Origin: Salinimicrobium marinum
Lineage (GTDB): Bacteria; Bacteroidota; Bacteroidia; Flavobacteriales; Flavobacteriaceae
DNA: 64,000 bases
Direction of reading: 5' to 3'
Assembly: GCF_014651535.1 (NCBI RefSeq)
Contig: NZ_BMXB01000001.1
Coordinates: 309,470 to 373,469, forward strand
In this document: positions 7,513 through 15,957 of the stretch, in pieces
Layout: the number at the start of each line of letters is the position of its first letter
Position numbering within the stretch: position 1 is the first letter of the stretch
Program-made: the position numbers and the translations under genes
Notes under the pieces: generated by a model
The model's database searches: none
Told to the model about the DNA's origin: nothing
Seen by the model: only the letters and a program-made list of their open reading frames with translations

Positions 7513-9933
7513 TTAAATTTTTATAGTCAGCCGACTTTCTGTTGTATATAGCATAATGGCCTTTTCCATATCCTGATGTTCCCGGTAGAGCCTCATTATT
7601 TCTTCATTTTCGAATCCATCGGTTAAATAAGCTGCATAAACTTCTTTGGGCACTTCAAGACGGAAGACATTGCTTTCCTTTCCAATCTTGATAAACATTT
7701 CAGTGTATTTGCGCCCTCCGGAAAGATTGTTCCTGATGGATTTTAACTGGTTAAGATCGTGACTGGAAAGATTTAACCGCCTGGCCAGCTCGCTATACCC
7801 TTTTTCATTGTGCAGGCTGTAAATGACCTGGGTGTTCTCCAGGATACTTGCCGAGGTGGAATTGTTCGGCAGCTGGTTAATAGATTGTAAGATGATGCCG
7901 ATTGCCCCGTTCTGTTTACGAATCGCCTGATAATAAAATTCCACGCTTTCCAGTACATTCTCGAATTTCAACTGCTTCGCGAATTCATCAAAAAGGATGA
8001 TGCCTTTCTCCGCAGGGTTTTTCCAAATGGTCCGTTGGATAGCAGATTTGATCAGCTTAAGCATTACTGAAAGGACTTCCTTATTGTCTTTTACTTCATC
8101 AAGTTCAAAAACAATCAATCGCTTGTCCTCAATTTTGTAGGTTTGATCCTCGCTAATTTCAAAAAGAAAGCTGTACAGGCCATCCCCAACATATTCGGAC
8201 ATCACGTGTAGGAAGTTCACTATGTTGAAGTAATCGGGATGGATCTTTAGTTTCTGCAGGAGATCTTTTTGATTTGTTTCTATGAACCGATAAAAACTAT
8301 CCAAGGAATGTTTTTCTGGAACATTCGAATAGTAGTGGAGCAATATTTTTTTGATCGAAACCGACTGTGCTTTGGTGACTTTTAAATCGGAGCCGAAGAG
8401 TTCAAACAGGAACATTGACAAATCCTCGAGGCGTTCAGGCGTTATATCCTCTGAATTACTGATGTAAAACGGATTGATACCCAAATTTTTTCCGCTTTCA
8501 TATCTCAGAACTGTATATTTCTCAGGATATAATTTTGCGAATTTTGTATAGGATCCACCCAGATCAATGATTACAAGGCGCACTCCGCTCTCAAAGTACT
8601 GCCGCAGAATATTATTGGCCAGAAAGGATTTTCCTTCCCCTGTAGGGGCAAAAATGGCAAAGTTTCGGGCTTTAATCCGTTTCTTTCCCTCGTCCCATAC
8701 ATCCTTTAGTACCGGAATGTTGTGCTCCCGATCATTGAAGATGATTCCTGTAGGATCAGATTTGTAATTCGTATTATTGATCAGCAGGCACAGCGCATGT
8801 TTTAAATCCGTAACATATACATCTGAATTGGAAAAATTAGAAGAAAAACAACAGTAGCTATTCAGCACATAATTTTTACGTTCTTCGCCGCGGGGGTAGT
8901 AGGGCGTAATATCCAGTTCCTTAAATTCAGTTTTTATTTTTGAAGCTATCTGTGTTAGTTCTCCGGCTTCCTTAGCCCAATAGATGACATTCAAGTGGCC
9001 TCGAATAATTCTTGAAGTGTCATCGGCGTTTATCTGGTCAAGGATGTGCTGAATTTTACCCAGCACCACCTTATTCTGGGATCCAAAATTTGAACTTTTA
9101 TGGAGTTCTTCAATTTTGTTATCAAGGAGCTTCCGCCATTTTTGTTTGTCATCCAGGTAGAGAATCTGATTCACCATATGATTTTCATTAAGGGTCAAGC
9201 CGAGGCCGTCAATAAAACCCTGGTGGAATGTGAAATCATCAGAAGTAAACCTTTCATTGACCTTACTGCTCTGAACAGTATCGCCAAAACAAAGCTCGCT
9301 GTTGATAGCCAGGGCATCAAAATATTGGTCGCCAACCTGAACATTAGATTTATTCAGCAGCATATCGGTATCAAAACCTTCATGAAAACCATTAAAGAAG
9401 CTATTGGTCAAAGCCTGAATTTCCACTTCACCAAGGGGTAGAAAAGACATCTTTCGACTATTATTGATAAAGGAAACGGAATCGCTGACAGAGCTGATAA
9501 AACTTTTGAGATTATCATCCAGTTCCTGGCACATCCCTTTAGAGACCTTTCGATATGGATTGACATACTTCGGGTTATTTAATGCTTTGTTTTTGGTGAG
9601 GATAAAAAACAGGTAGCAGCGATGTTCCATAAATTCCCTGCCTTTGAAATGATCGTGAGTGGCCTTTTCCAAAAAGGTGGTATTCGGCAACAAATCGGCA
9701 GCATATGATTTCTTTAAATAAATGTCCTGTTTGTGTACCACACTTCCAGTGGGCAAAGATTTTAGGGCCTGGAACCAAACCCCATGGATATCTTCTAAAT
9801 CCTTTTCAGATACTGAGTAGATTTCAGGTAACTTCCCCTCATAACAAAGAACTACGTTCCCGTTATTGGCAAAAATGATATTGTCCTGAATATCGATTAT
9901 GGGCGTAAAATCTGATAGATTAATCTTGTTCAT
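7513..9933 (-). CDS. traG: Conjugation ATPase TraG (VirB4-like)
   Basis: This 806-residue cytoplasmic ATPase energises assembly of the type IV secretion system. The N-terminal half is the family-specific domain (DIQDNIIFANNGNVVLCYEG). The C-terminal half carries Walker A APTGEGKSF (about residue 428) and Walker B GIILFDEF (about 644), with a QSINQLPNN segment following. Length is as expected for VirB4/TraG. Its start overlaps the traF end by 14 bp. No separate coupling protein or relaxase is visible in the window, so those genes must lie elsewhere. Confidence 0.95.
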   Translation of the reverse strand: MNKINLSDFTPIIDIQDNIIFANNGNVVLCYEGKLPEIYSVSEKDLEDIHGVWFQALKSLPTGSVVHKQDIYLKKSYAADLLPNTTFLEKATHDHFKGREFMEHRCYLFFILTKNKALNNPKYVNPYRKVSKGMCQELDDNLKSFISSVSDSVSFINNSRKMSFLPLGEVEIQALTNSFFNGFHEGFDTDMLLNKSNVQVGDQYFDALAINSELCFGDTVQSSKVNERFTSDDFTFHQGFIDGLGLTLNENHMVNQILYLDDKQKWRKLLDNKIEELHKSSNFGSQNKVVLGKIQHILDQINADDTSRIIRGHLNVIYWAKEAGELTQIASKIKTEFKELDITPYYPRGEERKNYVLNSYCCFSSNFSNSDVYVTDLKHALCLLINNTNYKSDPTGIIFNDREHNIPVLKDVWDEGKKRIKARNFAIFAPTGEGKSFLANNILRQYFESGVRLVIIDLGGSYTKFAKLYPEKYTVLRYESGKNLGINPFYISNSEDITPERLEDLSMFLFELFGSDLKVTKAQSVSIKKILLHYYSNVPEKHSLDSFYRFIETNQKDLLQKLKIHPDYFNIVNFLHVMSEYVGDGLYSFLFEISEDQTYKIEDKRLIVFELDEVKDNKEVLSVMLKLIKSAIQRTIWKNPAEKGIILFDEFAKQLKFENVLESVEFYYQAIRKQNGAIGIILQSINQLPNNSTSASILENTQVIYSLHNEKGYSELARRLNLSSHDLNQLKSIRNNLSGGRKYTEMFIKIGKESNVFRLEVPKEVYAAYLTDGFENEEIMRLYREHQDMEKAIMLYTTESRLTIKI

Positions 9934-10204
9934 AATTTAAATTTGAATTTCTTCTGTTGCTGATGATTTCTGGAAATCTTACCGACACCTGAAAGAGCTG
10001 TGATGTTCTGGTTATTCTGATTAGTACTAAATAAAGGATACAATTGAAGATCAAAGCACCAATGATGATCCAGAAGCTGAAAGAGAAAATGATGACCAAT
10101 AATGAAGCTATTACGCAAATCATCATTAAAGCAAAGGAGGAGATGGGAAGCCCAAAAATGACAGCCCCTTTCCTAATGTTTCTATAGACTTCAAACTGTT
10201 TCAT
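9920..10204 (-). CDS. traF: Conjugative transposon protein TraF (DUF4133)
   Basis: The product is a 94-residue membrane protein with two closely spaced hydrophobic segments (GLPISSFALMMICVIASLLV and FSFWIIIGALIFNCILYLVL) and the YRNIRKGAVIFGLP opening typical of DUF4133. This corresponds to a VirB3-like protein. It overlaps traE by 1 bp and traG by 14 bp, so it is translated as part of one operon. Confidence 0.9.
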   Translation of the reverse strand: MKQFEVYRNIRKGAVIFGLPISSFALMMICVIASLLVIIFSFSFWIIIGALIFNCILYLVLIRITRTSQLFQVSVRFPEIISNRRNSNLNYEQD

Positions 10205-10503
10205 TAGACCACGATTGAAATTAAATAGGTGAAGATTCCCACTACTGCTCCTGCAATTAGGACAAAAACGAGCACCCGGGTAATTCCTTTTTTCAGGTCT
10301 GCGTTTTCTCCAAAGAAGTGGCCTGCGTTAAACAGGAAACCAACAAGAAAAATCACTCCAAGGAGGATGGGGAAGATGGTCCGGATAGTATCGGCAATAT
10401 CATTAACCGAATTTTCAATTCCCCCGATTTGTGCAAAAAGCGGGAAAGAAATCAGGGACAAAAAAAGTGTTGGATAGATTGATTTTTTCATAACGAACAG
10501 CAT
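10204..10503 (-). CDS. traE: Conjugative transposon protein TraE (DUF4134)
   Basis: This 99-residue protein has a signal peptide followed by two membrane helices (FPILLGVIFLVGFLFNAGHFF and a C-terminal VLVFVLIAGAVVGIFTYLIS). It has the size and layout of VirB2-type pilin-like proteins and matches TraE/DUF4134. It is the first gene of the leftward transfer operon; an AT-rich 176-bp gap separates it from the divergent amidase gene, so the operon promoter should lie there. I could not pick a convincing -7 box. Confidence 0.9.
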   Translation of the reverse strand: MLFVMKKSIYPTLFLSLISFPLFAQIGGIENSVNDIADTIRTIFPILLGVIFLVGFLFNAGHFFGENADLKKGITRVLVFVLIAGAVVGIFTYLISIVV

Positions 10504-10679
10504 TAATTTTTGTGTTGTTTTTGTTATGGAAAAAATACATATATTTAGTTATAAACAACTGAAAATCAGCTAAATAAATAAAAAATAATATTTGATTTTG
10601 AATAGGTTAGTTTGATATTATTTGATGTTAAATTAGATTAAAAACAGAAGTAGTACTGGCCAGAACCTGAAAATTTTAA

Positions 10680-11339
10680 ATGCTCATGAGGCTGAAAAAC
10701 GTCATTTTTCTGATTTTGCTCCTGAAAATGTGTTTCATTTTTGGGCAGGGAAAAGAACATCAAAAAAGAATTATTGTAGATGTTGGTCATGGAGGAAAAG
10801 ATTCTGGTGCAATCGGAGTAAATGGAATCCAGGAAAAAGATGTTGTCCTGGCCATAGGAAAAGAAATGATCAGGCTCAATAAATCAATATTTGGAGATGA
10901 GTACGACATTTACCTTACAAGATATGATGATAGTTTTTTCACCCTTTCAGAAAGGATCAACTTAGCAAAATCATTAAGGGGAGATATATTTATTTCCTTG
11001 CATTGCAATTCATTTTATAGCGTTGCCAGGGGAATGGAAATTTTTACATTTTATTCTGAATCCAAAAAATTTGACTATAACACCAGAACTTCAATCTCTC
11101 TTGGGGATGAAATTTTAAGAGAGTCTACTCTTAATATAAACATAGAAAACAGGGGGATGAAATTTGCCAATTTTCAGGTACTCAGGGAAATGATAAAGTT
11201 TTGTCCTGCTATTCTAATTGAAGTGGGATTTTTAAATAATCCGGTTGAGGCTGCTTATTTTTCTGAACCATCAGGAATTAGGACGATGGCTTTGGCTATT
11301 TTATCAGGCATAAGTAATTATCTAAAAAAAGAATTATGA
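10680..11339 (+). CDS. N-acetylmuramoyl-L-alanine amidase (Amidase_3)
   Basis: This 219-residue secreted amidase has a hydrophobic signal segment (MRLKNVIFLILLLKM), then the zinc amidase signatures VDVGHGGKDSGAIG (first ligand His), the second-ligand region ISLHCNSF and the catalytic-Glu region ILIEVGFLNNPVEAAYF. It cleaves the amide bond between muramic acid and the peptide stem. Lying divergent to the transfer operon, it most likely opens the cell wall for the conjugation channel, as lytic enzymes do in other type IV systems. Its stop overlaps the start of a 32-codon ORF. Confidence 0.92.
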   Translation: MLMRLKNVIFLILLLKMCFIFGQGKEHQKRIIVDVGHGGKDSGAIGVNGIQEKDVVLAIGKEMIRLNKSIFGDEYDIYLTRYDDSFFTLSERINLAKSLRGDIFISLHCNSFYSVARGMEIFTFYSESKKFDYNTRTSISLGDEILRESTLNINIENRGMKFANFQVLREMIKFCPAILIEVGFLNNPVEAAYFSEPSGIRTMALAILSGISNYLKKEL

Positions 11340-11434
11340 AAGCAGCATTTTCAGAAGTTATCAAGAGTATCGGCGAAATTATAAGACAGCTTATATCTGA
11401 AGTTGTTCTGCTTACCAATATCTTTAGGCGCTAA
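11336..11434 (+). CDS. 32-codon ORF translationally coupled to the amidase
   Basis: The ATG (11336-11338) overlaps the amidase TGA in the ATGA arrangement. The frame runs to TAA at 11432-11434, one base before the end of the convergent ATPase gene. The peptide begins MKAAFSEVIKSIGEII and ends LLTNIFRR. It is an amphipathic helix with no charged gap, not a clear membrane span. The exact fit between two genes and the coupling argue for translation, but no family is recognised and the length is near chance level. Confidence 0.4.
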   Translation: MKAAFSEVIKSIGEIIRQLISEVVLLTNIFRR

Positions 11435-12097
11435 TTATTTTCTTTTATCTATAGCACCTTCTTCAAAAGCAACGAGGTTGAACAATTCCCGCATTCGGCT
11501 ACGAACCCGGGTTCCGTAGCGATCCTCGAGCTCTTCAGCGTTCAGGTTTGTTGTGGCATGGGTTTTAACCTTTTGATTTGTCTGAAGAAAAAGTTCATGA
11601 CGCGATAACAGCACTTCACCCATAACATTACAATCTTTTCCGTAGAACCTGCCTGGAGGTTCTACCCCTAAATCATCAAAGCAATAGAATTTAGTATTTC
11701 CGTAATCTTCAATCGTTTTATAGCCAAGATGATTAAAGCTGAAGGTGACATTACGGCATGGAATCATCTCGTAAGGCTTTTGCAAAGGAACCAGGTGGCG
11801 GAGAAGTTTCATTAGGGTGGTTTTTCCACATCCTACGGGACCTGACAGTAAAATGCCTTTCTCAACATCAATTCCAGACTTCTGGCAGCTCTTTTTGTCT
11901 TTGATAAAATAAGAACTCAACTTTAGTATAATATCCCGGTCTTCCGCGTAAATCTTGAATTTTTCTCCAAAAAGTAATTTTCCTTTGGCGTTAAGGTAAA
12001 TAAGGATTTTAGGGAAATCATAAAAAACAATTTTCCCATCAAACTTGCCCAGCGAATATTCTACACCGCCTTCGATTATTTTAGAGGGGTTGACCAT
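11435..12097 (-). CDS. DnaC/IstB-like AAA ATPase of the element
   Basis: This 220-residue P-loop ATPase has Walker A LSGPVGCGKTT (about residues 84-94), Walker B YCFDDLGVEPPG and a sensor-like THATTNLNAEELEDRYGTR segment. This is the DnaC/IstB helicase-loader pattern. Such ATPases sit in the replication and mobilisation region of Bacteroidota integrative elements, where they probably help load a helicase during element transfer. It overlaps the upstream replication-type gene by 17 bp, indicating coupled translation. Confidence 0.85.
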   Translation of the reverse strand: MVNPSKIIEGGVEYSLGKFDGKIVFYDFPKILIYLNAKGKLLFGEKFKIYAEDRDIILKLSSYFIKDKKSCQKSGIDVEKGILLSGPVGCGKTTLMKLLRHLVPLQKPYEMIPCRNVTFSFNHLGYKTIEDYGNTKFYCFDDLGVEPPGRFYGKDCNVMGEVLLSRHELFLQTNQKVKTHATTNLNAEELEDRYGTRVRSRMRELFNLVAFEEGAIDKRK

Positions 12098-12866
12098 AGT
12101 CTTTGATTTTAGTGGTTTTTAGGTTGTCCTGAATTTGGGACGCTCCTTTTTTAGTTTGGCTATTTTTTGAGCCGTACAATTCAGCACGATCCATCCAGTT
12201 TATGGCTAAAGCCCGCCAATCCCTCACCTCATTTTCATCGCTGGTTTTCCAATCTCTTTCCTGGTAGTGTTCAAAGAATTTTTTTCCTTCATCGGCAGAA
12301 TGACCTTTTTCTTTAAAAAAAAATAAAACAGCCTGCCTGTCCTTTGGCTGTTTATTAATGTTTACTTGTTTAGTATTGTTTATATTAGATACCAATGCTT
12401 GTCCACTCATGGGACGGTGTGGGTACACAGCTTGTCCATTGGTGGGATGGTGTGGGTTCACTGCTTGTCCACCATTAGGACAGTGCCGGTACACTACTGG
12501 TTCATTTATGGGATGGTACTGTTCCGCAAGCTGTTCCAATATGGGATCGTCATCTCCCGTGAACGATTCATCAGATGTCTTGATAATGAACATCTTGATT
12601 TTACTGCCTTTGTACGGATTGCTGGACGGAAAATATGAGAGATAATCCCACTTATCCAGTTCAACAATACACCGATGGTAGGTGGATTTTGAACCGATCT
12701 TGGCCACGCGCATCAGTTCCCTGCGGTTAACGAAAAACTCAGTTGCAAACCGGCTGCTGTTCCATTCCTGAAATAAAGCCATATACAAGCTAATATGGGT
12801 CGGGTTCAAACGGTCATCAAAAAAGAACTTTTCAAAAGCCGCATTCAGTTGCTTGATATAGTTCAT
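12081..12866 (-). CDS. Replication-type winged-helix protein with internal repeats
   Basis: The product has 261 residues. The N terminus (IKQLNAAFEKFFFDDRLNPT) and the following segment, ending in KIGSKSTYHRCIVELDKWDY, look like the winged-helix front of a replication initiator or DnaD-like protein. The middle carries three or more 11-residue repeats with the core NGQAVYPH. The C terminus (ENEVRDWRALAINWMDRAEL) resembles a DnaB/DnaD-type tail. It is paired with the DnaC-like ATPase, so a helicase-loading partner role is likely. The function is inferred from context; no exact family can be named. Confidence 0.75.
   Translation of the reverse strand: MNYIKQLNAAFEKFFFDDRLNPTHISLYMALFQEWNSSRFATEFFVNRRELMRVAKIGSKSTYHRCIVELDKWDYLSYFPSSNPYKGSKIKMFIIKTSDESFTGDDDPILEQLAEQYHPINEPVVYRHCPNGGQAVNPHHPTNGQAVYPHRPMSGQALVSNINNTKQVNINKQPKDRQAVLFFFKEKGHSADEGKKFFEHYQERDWKTSDENEVRDWRALAINWMDRAELYGSKNSQTKKGASQIQDNLKTTKIKDYGQPL
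12397..12560. repeat. 33-bp tandem repeats inside the replication-type gene
   Basis: About four and a half imperfect 33-bp units start near 12397, 12430, 12463, 12496 and 12529, with a recurring GCTTGTCCA...GGGA...GG pattern. Each unit encodes 11 residues in frame, so copy-number change would not break the gene. The repeat array forms a His/Pro/Gly-rich linker between the winged-helix front and the helical tail. Confidence 0.8.
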
Positions 12867-12871
12867 AATGG

Positions 12872-13186
12872 TTATTCAAATTTGTGATTTACCCGATTGG
12901 TGGTCATCAGGTTTTGGATTTCCTCGGCATCATAGTAAATAATTCCTCCAACTTTGGTGTAGGGGAGTGTGCCGTTAATTCTTAGATTTTGAAGAGTTCC
13001 CGGACTTACCTGGAGCAAATCCATTACATCAGAAGATTTTAAATATTTCTTTAAAGTTCCTGATGATTGTTTGGTGATTAAACTTTTAATTTCCTCTAGT
13101 AGTTCTAGTTTGAACTCCCGAAGATCGTCGGTGGTAATAATACTTGTTGGCATAATAGAACTGTTTTTAAAGAAAGGGACTATCAA
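12872..13186 (-). CDS. HTH_17/excisionase-like DNA-binding protein
   Basis: The product has 104 residues. A helical N terminus (DDLREFKLELLEEIKSLI) is followed by a MerR/excisionase-type helix-turn-helix (SSDVMDLLQVSPGTLQNLRI, then LPYTKVGGIIYYDAEEI). Such proteins are encoded next to replication genes in CTnDOT-like elements and act as excisionase or regulatory factors. Its stop lies 5 bp from the replication-type gene, so they are probably one operon. The 283-bp upstream region carries two CCGTAGTACGG palindromes. The start at 13186 gives a short extra leader; a start at Met13 is also possible. Confidence 0.82.
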   Translation of the reverse strand: MIVPFFKNSSIMPTSIITTDDLREFKLELLEEIKSLITKQSSGTLKKYLKSSDVMDLLQVSPGTLQNLRINGTLPYTKVGGIIYYDAEEIQNLMTTNRVNHKFE

Positions 13187-13275
13187 GCTGTTATATCTTT
13201 TTAGTTAATAGCCCCTATCAAGGTTTGACTTTCGTTCTACAAAATTGAGAGGGATTACTGGATTTTGTTCCCCAG

Positions 13276-13291
13276 TACGGCCGTAGTACGG
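13276..13291. promoter_or_regulatory. CCGTA/TACGG palindromic operator, copy 1
   Basis: The sequence TACGGCCGTAGTACGG contains three alternating half-sites, giving two overlapping palindromes. It lies about 90 bp upstream of the HTH gene start. The following bases (GTCAAAATTTAACATCTTGAAA at 13290-13311) resemble those after copy 2, so the two copies form an imperfect direct repeat of about 32 bp. Confidence 0.6.
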
Positions 13292-13418
13292 TCAAAATTT
13301 AACATCTTGAAATGTGTTGGACTTTGGCTGTTTTTATTTTTCAGATTTTAAACTTAAATCTTCAAATACCATTAAATTAAATGAAGGTTTGAATAAAAAA
13401 ATAATTTCGGTAGGTCAA

Positions 13419-13429
13419 CCGTAGTACGG
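13419..13429. promoter_or_regulatory. CCGTA/TACGG palindromic operator, copy 2
   Basis: This is a perfect 11-bp palindrome, CCGTAGTACGG, identical to 13281-13291. It is followed by an AT-rich stretch ending in TTTTGAAA, as in copy 1. It lies 41 bp from the end of rteC and about 235 bp upstream of the HTH gene. It probably binds the same protein as the other copies. Confidence 0.6.
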
Positions 13430-13469
13430 TATTTTTTAACAATTTTGAAAGATCGAAAAATGGAAATTT

Positions 13470-14315
13470 TTATTCTTCGCTCTTATCCATTTCGGAAAGT
13501 AGTGAGGTCGCTAATTGATCAAGGAATAACGTCCTGCTATTTTTTCTGCCCTTGATGTCCTGGTTGGTTTTGTAGATGTGCCTTGGTGTATAATCAAAAA
13601 TTTCCTGAAGCTTTTGTGAAACCTTCATAATGCTGAGGCCATTCTGGTTCCGAAGTCCATTATACCATAGGGCATAAACCAATTCCACCCAATCTGAATT
13701 AGTAAATGGCCAATGTATTTTTTCGGTAGCACGCTGCTTTACCTCTTTCCCATTGCGATTATTTTCAAGATTGGAAATTCGTTCATCCAGATAAATAACC
13801 AGATTATTGTAGGCTTTGAATTTCCCTAAGAGCATATCCCTGGGCGTAGAAAAATCCGGATCCTGAAAATAAAATTTTGAAGTTGTTATATGAAAGCTAT
13901 CCAGATAATCCCGGGTGTAATATTCTTTGTCGAAATGGGTTGCCCCGGAATTGACATACTGCCCGAAATCCATATTGTACAGAAAGAAACGGTTTAGCTT
14001 ACCAATTTTCTTTTTTATGAATTTAAGCTGGGAGTTTTTATCCGCTTTTGGAAACTGAATTTCAAAGGAATGGACTTCGGAGAAATAAATTAGATGAACA
14101 AGGGGAATCTGTTTTGTAGTTTTAAAGAATTCAGTTTCGGCTTCAATTGAGTCAAAACCTTTAGCTATGACTTCTCTTTTGAGTGTAATGAGTAGGTTAC
14201 GACAGAATTCAATAGAGCGATAGGATTGCTCAAGGATATTCCTGCTTTGAAGTTTGATTTCCTCCAGTTCTTCCAATAGCTTGTATGAGAGCACCTCTGA
14301 ATCCATCTGTAACAA
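13470..14315 (-). CDS. rteC: RteC-family regulator of element excision
   Basis: This 281-residue protein has the RteC domain pattern: FFKTTKQIPLVHLIYFSEVH, then KLNRFFLYNMDFGQYV, YYTRDYLDSFHI and a long helical end (LVIYLDERISNLENN). In CTnDOT, RteC is the DNA-binding activator that switches on the excision genes. Here it sits directly upstream of the excisionase-like gene on the same strand, as expected. Two spaced CCGTA/TACGG palindromes precede its own start, suggesting autoregulation. No rteA/rteB two-component pair is visible. Confidence 0.88.
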   Translation of the reverse strand: MLQMDSEVLSYKLLEELEEIKLQSRNILEQSYRSIEFCRNLLITLKREVIAKGFDSIEAETEFFKTTKQIPLVHLIYFSEVHSFEIQFPKADKNSQLKFIKKKIGKLNRFFLYNMDFGQYVNSGATHFDKEYYTRDYLDSFHITTSKFYFQDPDFSTPRDMLLGKFKAYNNLVIYLDERISNLENNRNGKEVKQRATEKIHWPFTNSDWVELVYALWYNGLRNQNGLSIMKVSQKLQEIFDYTPRHIYKTNQDIKGRKNSRTLFLDQLATSLLSEMDKSEE

Positions 14316-14478
14316 TTTTACTGTAAAGCATCATGCACTTCTTTATATAAATGGTTAGATAGCCAATGCGAGTCTGTCGACTGCGAATGATCAAAAAGGA
14401 AATTGGGAGGTACTCTAATGACAGCTAAAGAACCTCCTTGAAGATAATCACAAATACCTTTACGGTCAATAATTGATG

Positions 14479-14516
14479 CCGTATTTTATTACGGAAAAGT
14501 CCGTATTTTCCTACGG
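14479..14516. promoter_or_regulatory. Two CCGTA-N6-TACGG operators upstream of rteC
   Basis: Sites at 14479-14494 (CCGTATTTTATTACGG) and 14501-14516 (CCGTATTTTCCTACGG) have identical arms and start 22 bp apart, two helical turns. They lie about 165-200 bp upstream of the rteC start. The half-sites match those upstream of the HTH gene, so one regulator probably controls both genes. RteC itself is the obvious candidate. Confidence 0.6.
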
Positions 14517-14549
14517 AATAAGAGCTAAAAGCCCAAAATAGTACCAAAG

Positions 14550-15005
14550 CTATTCATTCTTTGGCTTAAAGCGGGATATAAATTGACCTCTATTCTTGAC
14601 CGCAGTTTTTTTAAAAATATTTGAGGCATGTTTAGAAACAGTGCTTTCTGCTATGAAAAAATCTCTGGCAATTTCTTTATAGGATAATCCTCGTAAAATG
14701 GATAATGCAATTTCAACTTCCCTTCTTGTCAGATCTCCATAAATTATTTTGTTTTTCAGGGCTTCATTTCCTTCTACTTTTTGAAAAGCAAAGACTTCGA
14801 AGGCTTCAGGCTTAATCTTCAGAAAACGAAGGTATCTATTTACTTCAATAACTGATATTGCATAGAAAGCCAGGTTCATTACAGTGAAGGTTAACCATTG
14901 ATAATCACCTATAACTGTTAGAATGGGCAAAAGGGCTATGCAAGAGATACTTATGATGGCTAATCTATTCTTTTTAGAAACAAATGAATTTGGACTATCG
15001 ATGTT
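14550..15005 (-). pseudogene. 3' half of an interrupted 7TM-LuxR receptor gene
   Basis: Reading in frame from just after the stop at 15006-15008 gives two membrane helices (RLAIISISCIALLPILTVIG and the segment ending in FYAISVIEV), then a LuxR-type helix-turn-helix (TRREVEIALSILRGLSYKEI, then ESTVSKHASNIFKKT). The only in-frame initiator candidate is a TTG at 14930, inside helix 6, so an independent product would be the HTH with at most one full membrane helix. It is the same frame as the upstream half, with no frameshift, so it is best read as the downstream part of one gene of about 306 codons. Confidence 0.8.
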
Positions 15006-15470
15006 TTAAATCCTTCTGTAAAATAAGCCGAGAAAAATAAACGCTATAATTGAAACCGGGATCGTGAAATAAATCCTTGCTGCATTTAAAGAGTTTGTAA
15101 GAAAATACGGGATTAAAAATAGAAGAATGAAACAACCACCAACGAGTATAGCAATATTGCGGATGGTATAACCATACTTTAAAAATTGAATATCATAATC
15201 TTTATATAAATAATAAATCATATAAAGGCACAGAGCTATTGCTACGCCATAAGTAATGATATATTGAACAATTACTGGATCAGGAAAACTTTCTGTTGGC
15301 AGGAATCCACCGGTTAAGTTGTAAGCAATATACAGCAACCCGAGAGTTATATACCTTCTTAGGCTCAGGCGTTTTAGCTTTGCATTTTGAATGACAGCAA
15401 TAAGTACAATAATCGTGTCAATCAATAGGTAAAAAAAGGTCGTCCAATGGATTGAAGTGCCAAACATCAT
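15006..15470 (-). pseudogene. 5' half of an interrupted 7TM-LuxR receptor gene
   Basis: The 154 residues contain five membrane helices: TTFFYLLIDTIIVLIAVIQ; a second near YITLGLLYIAYNL; a third near YIITYGVAIALCLYMIYYLY; a fourth near NIAILVGGCFILLFLIPYFL; and a fifth near IPVSIIAFIFLGLFY. It stops at TAA 15006-15008, exactly in the loop before two further helices and a LuxR HTH in the same frame. It begins with an ATG overlapping the stop of the asparaginase-like gene (CAATGATG), so receptor and enzyme were translated together. The intact protein would be a seven-helix membrane-bound transcription factor. Confidence 0.8.
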
Positions 15471-15957
15471 TGTTTCTCATCTTTGCGTTCGAACTTATTT
15501 GTCTTCAAATTAGTCGCGTTGCTCCAATGAAAAATCCTGTTGTTCATAGCCACATAAACGTCTGGCTTTAAAAATTGTAAGGCATCTATTACATAGCCTA
15601 AATTGAATGGAGCATCTGTATTTCGAGAGGATCCCAGAATAAAGGAACCGGTGAGAACTATCATTTTATTTATTTTACGGTCTGCTTTATGTTCTGCAGT
15701 TTCTTTCATAGTGAAAGTACCGTGGAATATAAAAATTTTTGAAGCTTTTGAGGTTTGGATTTTTTCTACCAAATACTTCGGTCTTCAAATGTGATAGATC
15801 TGCTGTCTTTATTTTAAAAGTGTCTTCGATGATATAGGTAAAAAGACGCATTTACTGATTCTAGGGCACTCTTTAATAAAAGCTGTTGCTTCTTTTTTTT
15901 AATTCGTTATCCAGGCCTTCTATCTTTTCCACCTGATTATCTAATCTTGAAATTAAG
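15467..15957 (-). pseudogene. Decayed second copy of the asparaginase-like gene
   Basis: The 3' part (15467 to about 15772) still reads as the C-terminal two thirds of the asparaginase-like protein, with HGTFTMKETAEH, LTGSFILGSSRNTDAPFN and DVYVAMNNRIFHWSN. Upstream of 15772 the frame is broken, but the DNA still aligns with the intact copy up to about 15957 (CAGGTGG...GGCCTGGAT on the minus strand against CAGGTGG...GGGCTGGAT). The GGTIEG motif is lost. It is the copy next to the receptor gene and is probably dead. Confidence 0.8.

Noticed and set aside
12358-12645. Repetitive Cys-rich plus-strand frames over the replication-type gene
   Set aside because: They are the antisense reading of the 33-bp repeats in a well-supported minus-strand gene.
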